Shown piece after piece: positions 8,194 through 17,182 of a stretch of DNA of 64,000 nt. Each line of letters opens with the position of its first letter. The first letter of the stretch is position 1. The translations under genes were made by a program, and so were the position numbers. The stretch comes from Streptomyces hawaiiensis (GTDB lineage: Bacteria; Actinomycetota; Actinomycetes; Streptomycetales; Streptomycetaceae): contig NZ_CP021978.1 in NCBI RefSeq assembly GCF_004803895.1, forward strand, positions 2,418,001 through 2,482,000. The letters run 5' to 3'. The notes beneath the pieces are model-generated. The model saw only the letters and a program-made list of their open reading frames with translations, did not search any database and was not told where the DNA came from.

Positions 8194-9150
8194 TCACTCG
8201 ACGTCCTCCCTGATGCGCTGGGCCCCGCGCAGCCGCGCCGGCGCCGCTCGCCGGTTCTCGGCGATCTCCTCGTCGGTGGGGAGTTCGGCACCGCGCGTGA
8301 GCAGCTTGAGCCGCGGCTGGTAGCGCTCGGGGACGACGGGCAGTCCGGCCGGCGCGGTGGTGGCGGCGCCCGCCGCGAAGACCTGCTTGACCAGCCGGTC
8401 CTCCAGCGAGTGGTACGACAGCACGGCGATCCGGCCGCCCACGTCGAGCGCCTTCACGGCGGCCGGGATCGCCCGTTCCAGGACGGAGAGCTCGCCGTTG
8501 ACCTCGATGCGCAGGGCCTGGAAGGTGCGCTTGGCCGGGTTGCCTCCGGTGCGCTTGGCGGCCTGCGGCAGAGCATCGCGGATCAGCTCGACCAGGCGCG
8601 CGCTGTTGCTGAACGGCTCCTTCTCCCGCTCGCGCACGATCGCGCTCACGATCCGCTTGGCCTGCTTCTCCTCGCCGTACGCCCGGAGGATGCGGACCAG
8701 TTCGCCCGGCGGGTAGGTGTTGAGGACCTCGGCGGCGCTGACGCCGGTCGTCTGGTCCATGCGCATGTCGAGCGGGGCGTCCTGGGCGTACGCGAAACCG
8801 CGGCCGGCCTCGTCGAGCTGCATGGAGGACACGCCCAGGTCGAACAGGACGCCCTGCACGCGCGCGATGCCGAGCCTGTCGAGCACCTCGGGGAGCTCGT
8901 CGTAGACGGCGTGGACGAGGGTGGCGCGCTCGCCGTGGGGCGCGAGGCGCTCGCCGGACAGCCGCAGGGCCTCCTTGTCGCGGTCCAGGGCGACGAGCCG
9001 GGCGTCGGGGAACCTCTCGAGGAGTGCCTCGCTGTGCCCGCCGAGGCCGAGGGTGCAGTCGACGACCACGGCCTCCGGGCCCTCCAGGGCGGGTGCCAGC
9101 AGATCCAGGCACCGCTGGAGCATCACCGGGACGTGTCGACTCTCGCTCAA
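8194..9150 (-). CDS. rsmH: 16S rRNA (cytosine1402-N4)-methyltransferase
   Basis: RsmH (MraW) methylates N4 of C1402 in the 16S rRNA P-site region. The 318-residue protein starts [14 protein letters not shown] and shows the SAM-binding motif [14 protein letters not shown] near residues 31-44, the LDRDKEAL motif, [14 protein letters not shown], and the C-terminal [15 protein letters not shown] and [12 protein letters not shown] blocks of the family. It uses a TTG start at 9150 preceded by GAGAGGG. It is the first gene of the dcw operon here, with a 230-nt leader from the promoter at 9387-9414. No mraZ is seen upstream. Confidence 0.97.
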   Translation of the reverse strand: MSESRHVPVMLQRCLDLLAPALEGPEAVVVDCTLGLGGHSEALLERFPDARLVALDRDKEALRLSGERLAPHGERATLVHAVYDELPEVLDRLGIARVQGVLFDLGVSSMQLDEAGRGFAYAQDAPLDMRMDQTTGVSAAEVLNTYPPGELVRILRAYGEEKQAKRIVSAIVREREKEPFSNSARLVELIRDALPQAAKRTGGNPAKRTFQALRIEVNGELSVLERAIPAAVKALDVGGRIAVLSYHSLEDRLVKQVFAAGAATTAPAGLPVVPERYQPRLKLLTRGAELPTDEEIAENRRAAPARLRGAQRIREDVE

Positions 9151-9386
9151 GGGGCCCTCTCAGATCCGGCGCGGCCGTACGCACCGCCGGGTCTCCGCCC
9201 GCCGCCAGCTTCGCTGGGGCCCCGGTGAAAGGGAGGCCTGCCGGCGCCGGAAGCGTCAGCCCACCGGGAGCGGGAGGAGGCCGAGCCGTACGTACGCGCC
9301 GCGCACGCGGGGAGATCTCCGGTCGTCGCCGGGGTCTCCGAAGAAATTCAGTCCAGCGGGGAGAGTCTCGCCTCCCGCTTCGCGTC

Positions 9387-9414
9387 ACTTTAGTCCACCC
9401 TGTCGCCCGGTCAA
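9387..9414 (-). promoter_or_regulatory. Promoter for the dcw operon (rsmH)
   Basis: On the minus strand TTGACC (9414-9409), a 16-nt spacer and TAAAGT (9392-9387) form a good vegetative sigma (HrdB-type) promoter. It is the best match to consensus I found in the window. The predicted start is near 9380, leaving a long leader before the TTG at 9150. Confidence 0.7.
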
Positions 9415-9465
9415 TCAACCGGCCTGCGCGTCGCCGCCGTTCGCACGCAGACCAGGGCACCACCC

Positions 9466-9483
9466 TTGTGGGTTACCTCACAA
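9466..9483. promoter_or_regulatory. 18-bp palindrome in the rsmH / carbonic anhydrase divergent region
   Basis: TTGTGGGTTACCTCACAA is an inverted repeat with perfect 5-bp arms and near-symmetric centre. It lies upstream of the dcw promoter and upstream of the carbonic anhydrase gene, so it could be an operator for either. No regulator is assigned. Confidence 0.4.
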
Positions 9484-9556
9484 CCGCCCCTCGGCGTCAT
9501 TCTTTGTCCACTCCCACAGGAGGCATGGACGGGGTGTGACCAGTAGCGTCATACCT

Positions 9557-10108
9557 ATGACGACTTCTGCATCGGTTCCCACAGGTTCGGAGAGCGCCAT
9601 AGCGGCGGGCGGCACGGTCACCGACCGCCTCGTCGAGGCCAACGCCCGGTACGCCGACGCCTTCACCGACCCGGGGATGGACGCCCGGCCCGTGCTGCAC
9701 GTCGCCGTCGTGGCCTGCATGGACGCCCGTCTCGACCTGCACGCGGCGCTCGGCCTGGAGCTCGGCGACTGCCACACGATCCGCAACGCGGGCGGCGTCG
9801 TCACCGACGACGTGATCCGCTCCCTCACCATCAGCCAGCGCAAGCTCGGTACCCGCAGCGTGGTGCTCATCCACCACACCGGCTGCGGTCTGGAGAGCCT
9901 CACCGAGGACTTCCGCAACGAGCTGGAGGCCGAGGTCGGCCAGCGCCCGGCGTGGGCCGTGGAGTCCTTCCGGGACGTCGACCAGGACGTACGGCAGTCG
10001 ATGCAGCGTGTGCGCACCTCGCCGTTCGTGCCGCACACCGACGACGTGCGCGGCTTCGTGTTCGACGTGAAGACCGGCCTGCTGCGGGAGGTCGACCCGG
10101 CCTCCTGA
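9557..10108 (+). CDS. Beta-class carbonic anhydrase
   Basis: It interconverts CO2 and bicarbonate in the cytoplasm. The 183-residue protein carries the zinc site of the beta class: Cys in VVACMDARLD (C-x-D-x-R, about residue 55) and the H-x-x-C pair in HHTGCGL (about residues 110-115). It is short, similar to the compact actinobacterial enzymes. ATG 9557 gives MTTSASVPTG. An in-frame GTG at 9536 lies 12 nt after an AGGAGG and is an alternative start. That AGGAGG is also followed by a 4-codon ORF (9525-9539). It is divergent from the dcw operon. Confidence 0.88.
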   Translation: MTTSASVPTGSESAIAAGGTVTDRLVEANARYADAFTDPGMDARPVLHVAVVACMDARLDLHAALGLELGDCHTIRNAGGVVTDDVIRSLTISQRKLGTRSVVLIHHTGCGLESLTEDFRNELEAEVGQRPAWAVESFRDVDQDVRQSMQRVRTSPFVPHTDDVRGFVFDVKTGLLREVDPAS

Positions 10109-10408
10109 CCCGCCTGCCGACTGGGCGCCGCGGGCCGCCCGCCCCGCAAGGCCACCTGCTGTAGCTGTCGAAAGCCTGTCAGTCACGCGTTCGAATGACT
10201 GTAAGACCGACATATCGCGGCCAGTTGTCCACAGTCGAGTGACACGAAACGGTAACGGCAGCAAGAATGCGGGTGTGGCGTCGCGCGGAACTTTTCACGC
10301 GTGGTGTCCGTGGTTCGGGGTGGGCCGGCCCGCGTCATGCGGCGTCGGCCCGGGAAAATGGGGTATCCCGTGCTCCCTGAGAGCGCGGGAAAGGCCGAGG
10401 AGGGCCGG
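10109..10408. other. Non-coding gap between carbonic anhydrase and moxR
   Basis: I see no convincing gene here. A 6-bp inverted repeat (CAGTCA 10180-10185, TGACTG 10196-10201) could be a weak terminator. Two weak promoter-like pairs, TTCGAA / TATCGC and TTGTCC / AACGGT with 17-nt spacers, lie between about 10190 and 10255 and could serve the moxR operon. Confidence 0.4.
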
Positions 10409-11482
10409 GTGACGACCTATGAGGATCGTGCGAGCCATGGGGGCGCCCCCGACCGAGCGTATTCGAGGGTGGGGGATGATCTGACCGCCGTGGTGGAGCG
10501 CGTGCGGGAGTCGGTCGAAGGCGTGATCGAGGGCAAGCCCGAGGTCGTACGGCTCTCGCTGACCGTACTGCTCGCCGAGGGACATCTGCTGATCGAGGAC
10601 GTCCCGGGTGTCGGCAAGACGATGCTGGCCAAGGCGCTGGCGCGGTCCATCGACTGCTCGGTGCGGCGTATCCAGTTCACGCCGGACCTGCTGCCCTCGG
10701 ACATCACCGGTGTGTCCATCTGGGACCAGCAGCGCCGCGACTTCGAGTTCAAGCCGGGCGCGATCTTCGCGCAGGTGGTGATCGGCGACGAGATCAACCG
10801 TGCCTCGCCCAAGACGCAGTCCGCGCTCCTGGAGTCGATGGAGGAGCGCCAGGTCACCATCGACGGCACCACCTACGAGCTGCCCAGCCCCTTCATGGTG
10901 GTGGCCACGCAGAACCCGGTCGAGATGGAGGGCACCTACCCGCTGCCGGAGGCCCAGCGCGACCGCTTCATGGCCCGGGTCTCGGTCGGCTACCCGAGCG
11001 CGGAGGCCGAGCTGCAGATGCTGGACGTGCACGGCGGCGTCTCGCCGCTGGAGGACCTCCAGCCCGTGGCCCACGCGCACGAGATCCTCAAGCTGATCGA
11101 GGCGGTGCGCGGGGTGCACGTCGCCGAGCCGGTCCGGCGCTACGCCGTCGACCTGGTCGGCGCCACGCGCACGCACCCCGACCTGAGACTCGGCGCCTCC
11201 CCGCGCGCGACGCTGCACCTGCTGCGCGCGGCGAAGGCGTCCGCGGCCCTCAGCGGCAGGGAGTACGCGCTGCCGGACGACGTGCAGGCCCTCGCCCCCG
11301 CAGTCCTGGCCCACCGGCTGCTGCCCACCGCCCAGGCACAGCTCAACCGCCGCACCGCCGAGCAGGTCGTCGAGGAGATCCTGCAGCGCACCCCGGTGCC
11401 GGCGGCGCCGCAGCAGAGCGGCTTCGGCGGCCTCGGCCGTACGGCGCCGGCGTATCCTCAGCAGCCGCCGCGGAGGCTGTGA
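10409..11482 (+). CDS. MoxR-family AAA+ ATPase
   Basis: This is a cytoplasmic MoxR-type AAA+ ATPase, a family usually found with DUF58/VWA proteins and thought to act as a chaperone that assembles or activates partners. The 357-residue protein has Walker A GVGKTMLAKAL near residue 70, Walker B VVIGDEINRA near 125, sensor-1 VVATQNPVEMEGTYPLPEAQRDRF and the C-terminal lid. GTG 10409 follows a GAGGAGGG ribosome-binding site. The stop overlaps the start of the DUF58 gene (TGATG), and the three genes moxR, DUF58 and transglutaminase form a coupled operon. Confidence 0.92.
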   Translation: MTTYEDRASHGGAPDRAYSRVGDDLTAVVERVRESVEGVIEGKPEVVRLSLTVLLAEGHLLIEDVPGVGKTMLAKALARSIDCSVRRIQFTPDLLPSDITGVSIWDQQRRDFEFKPGAIFAQVVIGDEINRASPKTQSALLESMEERQVTIDGTTYELPSPFMVVATQNPVEMEGTYPLPEAQRDRFMARVSVGYPSAEAELQMLDVHGGVSPLEDLQPVAHAHEILKLIEAVRGVHVAEPVRRYAVDLVGATRTHPDLRLGASPRATLHLLRAAKASAALSGREYALPDDVQALAPAVLAHRLLPTAQAQLNRRTAEQVVEEILQRTPVPAAPQQSGFGGLGRTAPAYPQQPPRRL

Positions 11483-12843
11483 TGACCACCGCGGGGACGG
11501 GGCACGCGGAAGCCGACCGGGGCGAGAAGGGCGGCATCCGCACCGCCCTGGCCGGTCTGACCACCCGCGGACGCTCCTTCCTGGCCGCCGGCGTCGCGGC
11601 CGCGATCTGCTCGTACGTGCTCGGACAGAGCGACCTGCTGCGCGTGGGTCTGCTGCTGGCGGTGCTGCCGCTGGTGTGCGCGGCGGTGCTGTACCGCACG
11701 CGCTACCGGGTCGCGGGCAGCCGCCGGCTCTCCCCCGCGCGTGTGCCCGCGGGCAGCGAGGCCCGGGTCCACCTGCGGATGGACAACGTCTCGCGGCTGC
11801 CCACGGGCCTGCTGATGCTCCAGGACCGGGTGCCGTACGTGCTCGGCCCCCGGCCCCGCTTCGTGCTCGACAGGGTGGAGGCGGGCGGCCGGCGCGAGGT
11901 GTCCTACCGGGTCCGTTCCGACCTGCGCGGCCGCTACCCGCTGGGCCCGCTCCAGCTGCGCCTGACCGACCCGTTCGGCATGTGCGAGCTGACCCGGTCC
12001 TTCTCGGCGCACGACACCCTCACGGTCATCCCGCGCGTGGAGCCGCTGGCGCCGGTGCGCCTCAGCGGTGAGGCGAAGGGGTACGGCGACGGGCGGCAGC
12101 GCTCCCTCGCCCTGGCCGGCGAGGACGACCTGATCCCGCGCGGCTACCGCTACGGCGACGACCTGCGCCGCGTGCACTGGCGCTCCACCGCCCGCTACGG
12201 CGAGCTGATGGTGCGCCGCGAGGAGCAGCCGCAGCGCGCCCGCTGCACGGTGCTGCTGGACACCCGGGGCATCGCCTATCAGGGCGCGGGACCGGACTCG
12301 GCCTTCGAGTGGGCCGTGTCGGGCGCCGCGTCCGTGCTGGTGCACATGCTCGAACGCGGCTACTCCGTGAGGCTGCTGACGGACACCGGCAACGCGGTGC
12401 CCGGCGAGGGCGGTGACGGCTTCGCGGGCGCGAGTCAGGAGACGGCGGACGCGGCCGGGCTGATGATGGACACCCTCGCGGTGATCGACCACTCCGACGG
12501 CGCCGGCCTGTCCCGGGCCTACGACGTGCTGCGCGGCGGGAACGAGGGGCTGCTGCTGGCCTTCCTCGGCGACCTGGACGAGGACCAGGCGGCCGTGCTG
12601 GGCCGGATGCGGCAGCGCAGCCCGGGCGCGGTCGCCTTCGTGCTGGACAGTGACACCTGGGCGCGGGAACCGGGCGACGTCCCGGGCCCGTCGGACAGGA
12701 GCGGAGAACGGCTGCGCATGCTGCGTGAGGCAGGCTGGACGGCCCTGCGTGTGCCGCGGGGCGCCTCCGTGGACGAGGTGTGGCGGCAGGCCGACCGCGA
12801 GCGCAGGGGCGTGGCCGCCGCGAGCGGCGGGGAGGGACCGTGA
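11482..12843 (+). CDS. DUF58 membrane protein
   Basis: This is a 453-residue DUF58 protein, the usual partner of MoxR ATPases. Two hydrophobic helices (about residues 34-75) anchor it. The DUF58 core motif GDDLRRVHWRSTARYGELMVRREE lies near residues 225-250. The C-terminal half resembles a von Willebrand A fold. The function of these proteins is not settled. Links to cell-envelope integrity and to the transglutaminase next door are inferred from gene order. Start ATG 11482 overlaps the moxR stop by one base. GTG 11479 is an alternative. The stop overlaps the next start at 12843. Confidence 0.9.
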   Translation: MTTAGTGHAEADRGEKGGIRTALAGLTTRGRSFLAAGVAAAICSYVLGQSDLLRVGLLLAVLPLVCAAVLYRTRYRVAGSRRLSPARVPAGSEARVHLRMDNVSRLPTGLLMLQDRVPYVLGPRPRFVLDRVEAGGRREVSYRVRSDLRGRYPLGPLQLRLTDPFGMCELTRSFSAHDTLTVIPRVEPLAPVRLSGEAKGYGDGRQRSLALAGEDDLIPRGYRYGDDLRRVHWRSTARYGELMVRREEQPQRARCTVLLDTRGIAYQGAGPDSAFEWAVSGAASVLVHMLERGYSVRLLTDTGNAVPGEGGDGFAGASQETADAAGLMMDTLAVIDHSDGAGLSRAYDVLRGGNEGLLLAFLGDLDEDQAAVLGRMRQRSPGAVAFVLDSDTWAREPGDVPGPSDRSGERLRMLREAGWTALRVPRGASVDEVWRQADRERRGVAAASGGEGP

Positions 12844-15236
12844 TGAGCGGGCGGGTACGACTGACGCTGGGCGCCTGGGCGGCCACGCTGATGGCCGCCT
12901 GCGCCCTGCTGCCCCTGGTGAAGCCGGCCACGTGGATCGTGCAGGCGGCCTTCCTGCTGGCCCTGCAGTCGGGTGTGGGTGCCGCTGCCCGCAGGGTGCC
13001 GCTGGCCCGGCCGCTGACCGTCGCGGCGCAGGCCGTGGTCACCGTCATGCTGCTGACCTTCGTGTTCGCCCGCGAGCAGGCCTTGGCCGGACTGATCCCC
13101 GGGCCGCAGGCCTTCGACCGCTTCGCGCTCCTGCTCCAGCAGGGCGGGGACGACATCGCCCGGTACGCGATCCCGGCGCCCCTGGAGTCCGACGGCATCC
13201 GGCTGATGCTCATCGGCGGGGTCCTGGTCATCGGACTGCTGGTGGACACCCTCGCGGTGACCTTCCGCAGCGCCGCCCCGGCCGGGCTGCCCCTGCTCGC
13301 CCTGTACTCCGTGGCCGCCGGGCTGTCCGACGGGGGCACCGACTGGCTGTGGTTCCTGGTCGCGGCGGCCGGCTATCTGATGCTGCTCCTGGCCGAGGGG
13401 CGGGACCGGCTCTCGCAGTGGGGGCGGGTCTTCGGTGGTGCCCCGCGCGGGGCAGGCGGGGAGCCGGGCGGTGCCGTGGCCCCGGTCCGCACCGGCCGGC
13501 GCATCGGTGTGGTCGCGCTGGGTATCGCCCTGGTGGTGCCGCTGGGCCTGCCCGCGATGAACGGCGGCCTGCTGGACTCGGTGGGCGCGGGCGCGGGCGG
13601 CGGCCCCGGCGGCGGGGGCACGATCTCCGCGGTGAACCCGCTGGTGTCGCTGCGGGACAGCCTGAACGCGGACGACGACCAGCAGGTCCTGTCCGTGAAG
13701 ACCGAGATGGAGGACGTCTCGGACCTGTATCTGCGGATCGTGTCCCTGGACGACTTCGACGGCACCACGTGGAAGCCGTCGAGGCGGTCCATCACCGCCG
13801 TCCCGGACGGCCCGTTCCCGGCCCCGGTCGGCCTCAGCCCGGACGTCAAGCGCACGGAGGTCGACACCACGATCTCGGCGGCCGACTGGTATGCCCAGGA
13901 CTGGCTGCCCATGCCGTACCCGCCGAGCGACGTCCGCATCAGCGGCAACTGGCGGTACGAGCCGCAGGGCATGACGCTGGTCGGCGACCACGGCCAGAAC
14001 ACCCGCGGTCTGACGTACCAGGTCAGGAGCCTGGACGTGCGGCCGTCGGCGGAGCAGCTGGCCTCGGCGGGTCCACCGCCCGCGGACGTCGAACGTGACT
14101 TCACCGAGCTGCCCGACTCACTGCCGTCGGTGGTGGGCCGCACCGCCCGGCAGGTCACCGCGGGGGCGGCCGACCCCTACGACCAGGCGGTCAAGCTCCA
14201 GGACTGGTTCGCCGTGACCGGCGGCTTCGAGTACGACACGCAGGTGCAGGTCGGCAGCGGCTCGCAGGCCATCGCCCGCTTCCTGAAGGACAAGCAGGGC
14301 TTCTGCGTGCACTTCTCCTTCGCGATGGCGGCGATGGCCCGCTCCCTGGGCATACCGGCCCGGGTCGCCGTGGGCTTCGCGCCCGGTTCCCCGCAGGCGG
14401 ACGGCTCGGTGTCGGTGGGGCTGCGGGACGCGCACGCCTGGCCGGAGCTGTACTTCGAGGGCGTGGGCTGGACCCGCTTCGAGCCCACTCCGAACCGCGG
14501 CTCGATACCGTCGTACACCCTGCCGGACAGCCCCGACGGTTCGGTCCCGGACCCGGCGCGTCCGTCCCAGGCGGCGTCCACCGCGCCCTCCGCGACGCCC
14601 TCGGCGAGCGAGAGCTGCACGCCGGAGCAGAAGAAGCTGGACGGCGGCTGCGCGAGCGAGTCGCCGCAGGCGGCGCTGCCCACGGACGACGACGGGCCGA
14701 AGTGGTACGCGTTCCTGCTGTGGGCCCTCGCCGGTCTCGCCGTCCTCGCGCTCCCCCTGGCACCGATGCTGTGGCGGCAGCGGACGCGGGCGGTACGGCT
14801 CGGGGCGCACGGCCGCAACGAGGCGGACGTGGCGCTGCGCACGCTGGCCGTCTGGCAGGAGCTGACCGACACGGCGTGGGACTTCGGCATCGTGCCGGAC
14901 GAGTCGCAGACGCCGCGCACGGCGGCCGCCCGTATCGTCCGGCTGGGCGACCTCGACGCGACGGCCGCGGCCTCGGTGCACCGGGTGGCGAACGCGGTGG
15001 AGCAGGTCCTTTACGCACCGCACCCCCGCCCGGCGGCCGGGCTCACGGACGACGTCCACCGTGCGGCGGCGGGTCTCGGCGCGGCGGCCGGCCGCGCGGC
15101 CAGGCTCCGCGCGCTGCTGGTCCCCCGCTCCACCGTGCGTGTGGTGTGGGCGGCGTCGGCCTGGTGGACGAGGGTCCGGGAACGCGCCGTGGCGATGCGG
15201 CCGACGTGGTGGAAGGCGTCGGGCCAGCAGGGCTGA
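12843..15236 (+). CDS. TgpA-like membrane transglutaminase
   Basis: This 797-residue membrane protein has about six N-terminal helices (DUF3488/TgpA_N), a long extracytoplasmic part, a transglutaminase-like core and a C-terminal helix (YAFLLWALAGLAVLALPLAPML) followed by a cytoplasmic DUF4129-like tail. The catalytic triad is visible: Cys in GFCVHFSFAMA, His in RDAHAWPELY and an acidic residue in the WTRFEPTPN segment. The real substrates are unknown. In the MoxR-DUF58-TgpA arrangement an envelope role is inferred. A Pro/Ser/Thr-rich linker precedes the last helix. Two strong hairpins follow the gene. Confidence 0.92.
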   Translation: MSGRVRLTLGAWAATLMAACALLPLVKPATWIVQAAFLLALQSGVGAAARRVPLARPLTVAAQAVVTVMLLTFVFAREQALAGLIPGPQAFDRFALLLQQGGDDIARYAIPAPLESDGIRLMLIGGVLVIGLLVDTLAVTFRSAAPAGLPLLALYSVAAGLSDGGTDWLWFLVAAAGYLMLLLAEGRDRLSQWGRVFGGAPRGAGGEPGGAVAPVRTGRRIGVVALGIALVVPLGLPAMNGGLLDSVGAGAGGGPGGGGTISAVNPLVSLRDSLNADDDQQVLSVKTEMEDVSDLYLRIVSLDDFDGTTWKPSRRSITAVPDGPFPAPVGLSPDVKRTEVDTTISAADWYAQDWLPMPYPPSDVRISGNWRYEPQGMTLVGDHGQNTRGLTYQVRSLDVRPSAEQLASAGPPPADVERDFTELPDSLPSVVGRTARQVTAGAADPYDQAVKLQDWFAVTGGFEYDTQVQVGSGSQAIARFLKDKQGFCVHFSFAMAAMARSLGIPARVAVGFAPGSPQADGSVSVGLRDAHAWPELYFEGVGWTRFEPTPNRGSIPSYTLPDSPDGSVPDPARPSQAASTAPSATPSASESCTPEQKKLDGGCASESPQAALPTDDDGPKWYAFLLWALAGLAVLALPLAPMLWRQRTRAVRLGAHGRNEADVALRTLAVWQELTDTAWDFGIVPDESQTPRTAAARIVRLGDLDATAAASVHRVANAVEQVLYAPHPRPAAGLTDDVHRAAAGLGAAAGRAARLRALLVPRSTVRVVWAASAWWTRVRERAVAMRPTWWKASGQQG

Positions 15237-15251
15237 GGAGTACGTGCGGCT

Positions 15252-15285
15252 CAGGCCGGCCGGCGCGGGTGCGCCGGCCGGCCTG
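15252..15285 (+). terminator. Terminator after the transglutaminase gene
   Basis: A perfect 15-bp GC-rich stem (15252-15266 with 15271-15285) and a GGGT loop lie 16 nt after the stop codon. There is no T-run, which is common for Streptomyces terminators. Confidence 0.75.
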
Positions 15286-15367
15286 GTCGCGTCCGGGGCG
15301 GCCGGCCATGTGTGTGTCCGGGGGGCGGCGTACGAGGGCCTGGTCCCGGCTGCCGGTGCGTGGCATG

Positions 15368-15408
15368 CGTCAGGGGGTGACCACCGAACCGGTGGTCACC
15401 CCCTGACG
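15368..15408. terminator. Bidirectional terminator between convergent genes
   Basis: A perfect 18-bp stem (15368-15385 with 15391-15408) with a 5-nt GAACC loop separates the plus-strand moxR operon from the minus-strand DUF3040 gene. It can serve both directions. Confidence 0.85.
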
Positions 15409-15446
15409 TACGTGTTCACGTAGGTTTGGAGAGGCTGCGCGGAGGG

Positions 15447-15845
15447 CTAGTGGCCGCCCTGCTCATCGCGGCGCTTCTGCCAGCGCTGCTCGATGCGGTC
15501 CATCACGGACCGGCGCTGCCGGCCCTGTCGGCCGGCCTGGGGCCCGGCGGCACCGGCCGTCTGTTCGCCCGGCTTGGGAGCCTTGCGCCAGCCGGTCACG
15601 GCGAGCACCGCACAGCCCAGCATGACGAGGAAGCCCACGACGCTGAGCCAGACCTGCTTGGCGACCATTCCAGCCATGAGGAGCGCGATACCTACGAGGA
15701 AGCCCGCGACCGCCTGGTAGACCCGTCGCCGGGTGTACGTGCGCAGCCCGCTTCCCTCGAGCGCTGTCGCGAACTTGGGATCTTCGGCGTACAGCGCTCG
15801 CTCCATCTGCTCGAGCATGCGCTGCTCGTGCTCCGAGAGCGGCAC
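15447..15845 (-). CDS. DUF3040 membrane protein
   Basis: This 132-residue actinobacterial protein starts PLSEHEQRMLEQMERALYAEDPKFA, the typical DUF3040 N-terminus. Two close membrane helices follow (AVAGFLVGIALLMAGMV and VWLSVVGFLVMLGCAVLAV), then a basic Arg/Gln-rich cytoplasmic tail. The function is unknown. GTG 15845 has an AGGAGG 8 nt upstream. The open frame reaches 16037 but the upstream part is not coding-like. A promoter candidate lies at 15895-15923. Confidence 0.92.
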   Translation of the reverse strand: MPLSEHEQRMLEQMERALYAEDPKFATALEGSGLRTYTRRRVYQAVAGFLVGIALLMAGMVAKQVWLSVVGFLVMLGCAVLAVTGWRKAPKPGEQTAGAAGPQAGRQGRQRRSVMDRIEQRWQKRRDEQGGH

Positions 15846-15894
15846 GGAGTCCTCCTCATCGTGCAGTCGCCGGGGCGACCCGGGGGGTCCCTTC

Positions 15895-15923
15895 AGGATA
15901 GGCAGGGAATCGCCCCCGTGAAA
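15895..15923 (-). promoter_or_regulatory. Promoter candidate for the DUF3040 gene
   Basis: On the minus strand TTTCAC (15923-15918), a 17-nt spacer and TATCCT (15900-15895). The predicted start is about 43 nt before the GTG. Confidence 0.45.
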
Positions 15924-16124
15924 CCCGCCCCTCTGCGCCAATTGACCAACCGGAACCCGCCATGCGCGTCCCGGCTCGCTGAGGCTTCCATTCCCCGGCG
16001 GCCGACCCGTCATGCCGGAACGGTCTCCCTCGATCATACGGCGCGCCGCCCCCGTTCGGGGGGCCTGTGGCGTACTCCATGCGCAGCCAAGGCGCTGATC
16101 AGCGGCCGTACCTCACGAAACGGC

Positions 16125-16931
16125 TCAGGCCTCGACCGCCCCATCGGTCTCGCCAGCATCACCTGTCGCACCAGTCCCGCCGGTTTCACCGAGCACATGC
16201 AGTTGCGTGGCCACCGAGTGGAACGCGGGGAGCTCGGCCGCGGCCTCCTCCAGCTTCAGCAGCGCTTCCAGGGCGCCGGGCTCGGTGTCCACGAGCACGC
16301 CGGGCACGAGGTCGGCGAAGACCCGCACCCCGTGCACGGCACCGACGCGCAGGCCCGCGGCCTCCACCAGTCCCGTGAGCTGCTCGGCGGTGAAACGGCG
16401 CGGCACGGGGTCACCCGTGCCCCATCGTCCGTTCGGGTCGTCGAGCGCCTGCCGGGCCTCCTTGAAGTGCCCGGCGAGGGCGCGGGCCAGCACGGCACCG
16501 CCGAGGCCGGCGGCGAGCAGGCTGAGGACGCCCTCCGCGCGCAGGGCCGCCACCGCGTTGCGGACGCCCTCGGCCGGGTCGTCCACGTACTCCAGGACGC
16601 CGTGGCACAGCACCACGTCATAGCCACCGCGCTCGGCCACGTCGAAGAGGCCGTGGGCGTCGCCCTGGACGCCCTTGACCCGGTCGGCGACGCCGGCCTC
16701 GGCGGTGCGTCGCTCCAGGGCGAACAGGGCGTTGGGGCTGGGGTCGACGACGGTGACCCGGTGACCGAGACGGGCGACGGGCACCGCGAAGTTGCCGCTG
16801 CCGCCTCCGGTGTCGAGGACGTCCAGCGACTCCCGACCCGTGGCCTTGACCCGGCGGTCCAGGGCGTCTTGGAGGACCTCCCAGACCACGGCGGTACGGA
16901 GTGAGGCGCGGGGGCGCATCGGGTCCGACAC
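16125..16931 (-). CDS. Class I SAM-dependent methyltransferase
   Basis: This 268-residue protein has the SAM-binding motif I VLDTGGGSGNFAVPVA near residues 38-53, the acidic loop VTVVDPSPNAL, and the post-motif VVLCHGVLEYVDDP. It resembles the SmtA/CmoA-like group. The substrate (small molecule or tRNA) cannot be told from sequence. The C-terminus ends in a Gly/Thr-rich low-complexity tail. GTG 16931 follows GAGGAG. An internal ATG four codons later is an alternative. It is followed by DUF3040 in the same direction, 279 nt away. Confidence 0.88.
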   Translation of the reverse strand: MSDPMRPRASLRTAVVWEVLQDALDRRVKATGRESLDVLDTGGGSGNFAVPVARLGHRVTVVDPSPNALFALERRTAEAGVADRVKGVQGDAHGLFDVAERGGYDVVLCHGVLEYVDDPAEGVRNAVAALRAEGVLSLLAAGLGGAVLARALAGHFKEARQALDDPNGRWGTGDPVPRRFTAEQLTGLVEAAGLRVGAVHGVRVFADLVPGVLVDTEPGALEALLKLEEAAAELPAFHSVATQLHVLGETGGTGATGDAGETDGAVEA

Positions 16932-17182
16932 GGCAGTTGACTCCTCGGCGCGGCACCGCCTCTGGCACGGCGGCGCGAACGGGGCGTCTTCCCGGCCCCG
17001 GCCACGGGGAGGGAAGACTTCAGGCGTCCCCCACCCTATTGCCTCGGCCGAGGCGTCCGGATGACCCGGTGCCGGGATGGCTCACGGGTCGGACGAGCCC
17101 GTGCCACCGGGCGGGCCCGGACCGCCGGCCACCGATCAGCACGGCACCTGATCAGCCCAGGACCAGGACCGCCGCTGCCCGG
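16932..17182. other. Non-coding gap with small palindromes
   Basis: Between the methyltransferase start and the HEPN stop I see no gene. A 14-bp palindrome GCCTCGGCCGAGGC (17041-17054) and 6-bp inverted repeats near 17083-17103 and 17135-17154 could help terminate the HEPN transcript. Confidence 0.35.

Noticed and set aside
9525..9539. A four-codon ORF behind AGGAGG upstream of carbonic anhydrase, considered as a leader peptide.
   Set aside because: It is too short and only 1 nt from the ribosome-binding site. It probably reflects chance or an alternative GTG start at 9536.
15915..15970. A tRNA-like stretch (GGTCAATTGGC and a TTC arm) on the minus strand upstream of DUF3040.
   Set aside because: No acceptor stem or full clover-leaf can be drawn, and the same bases form a good promoter.
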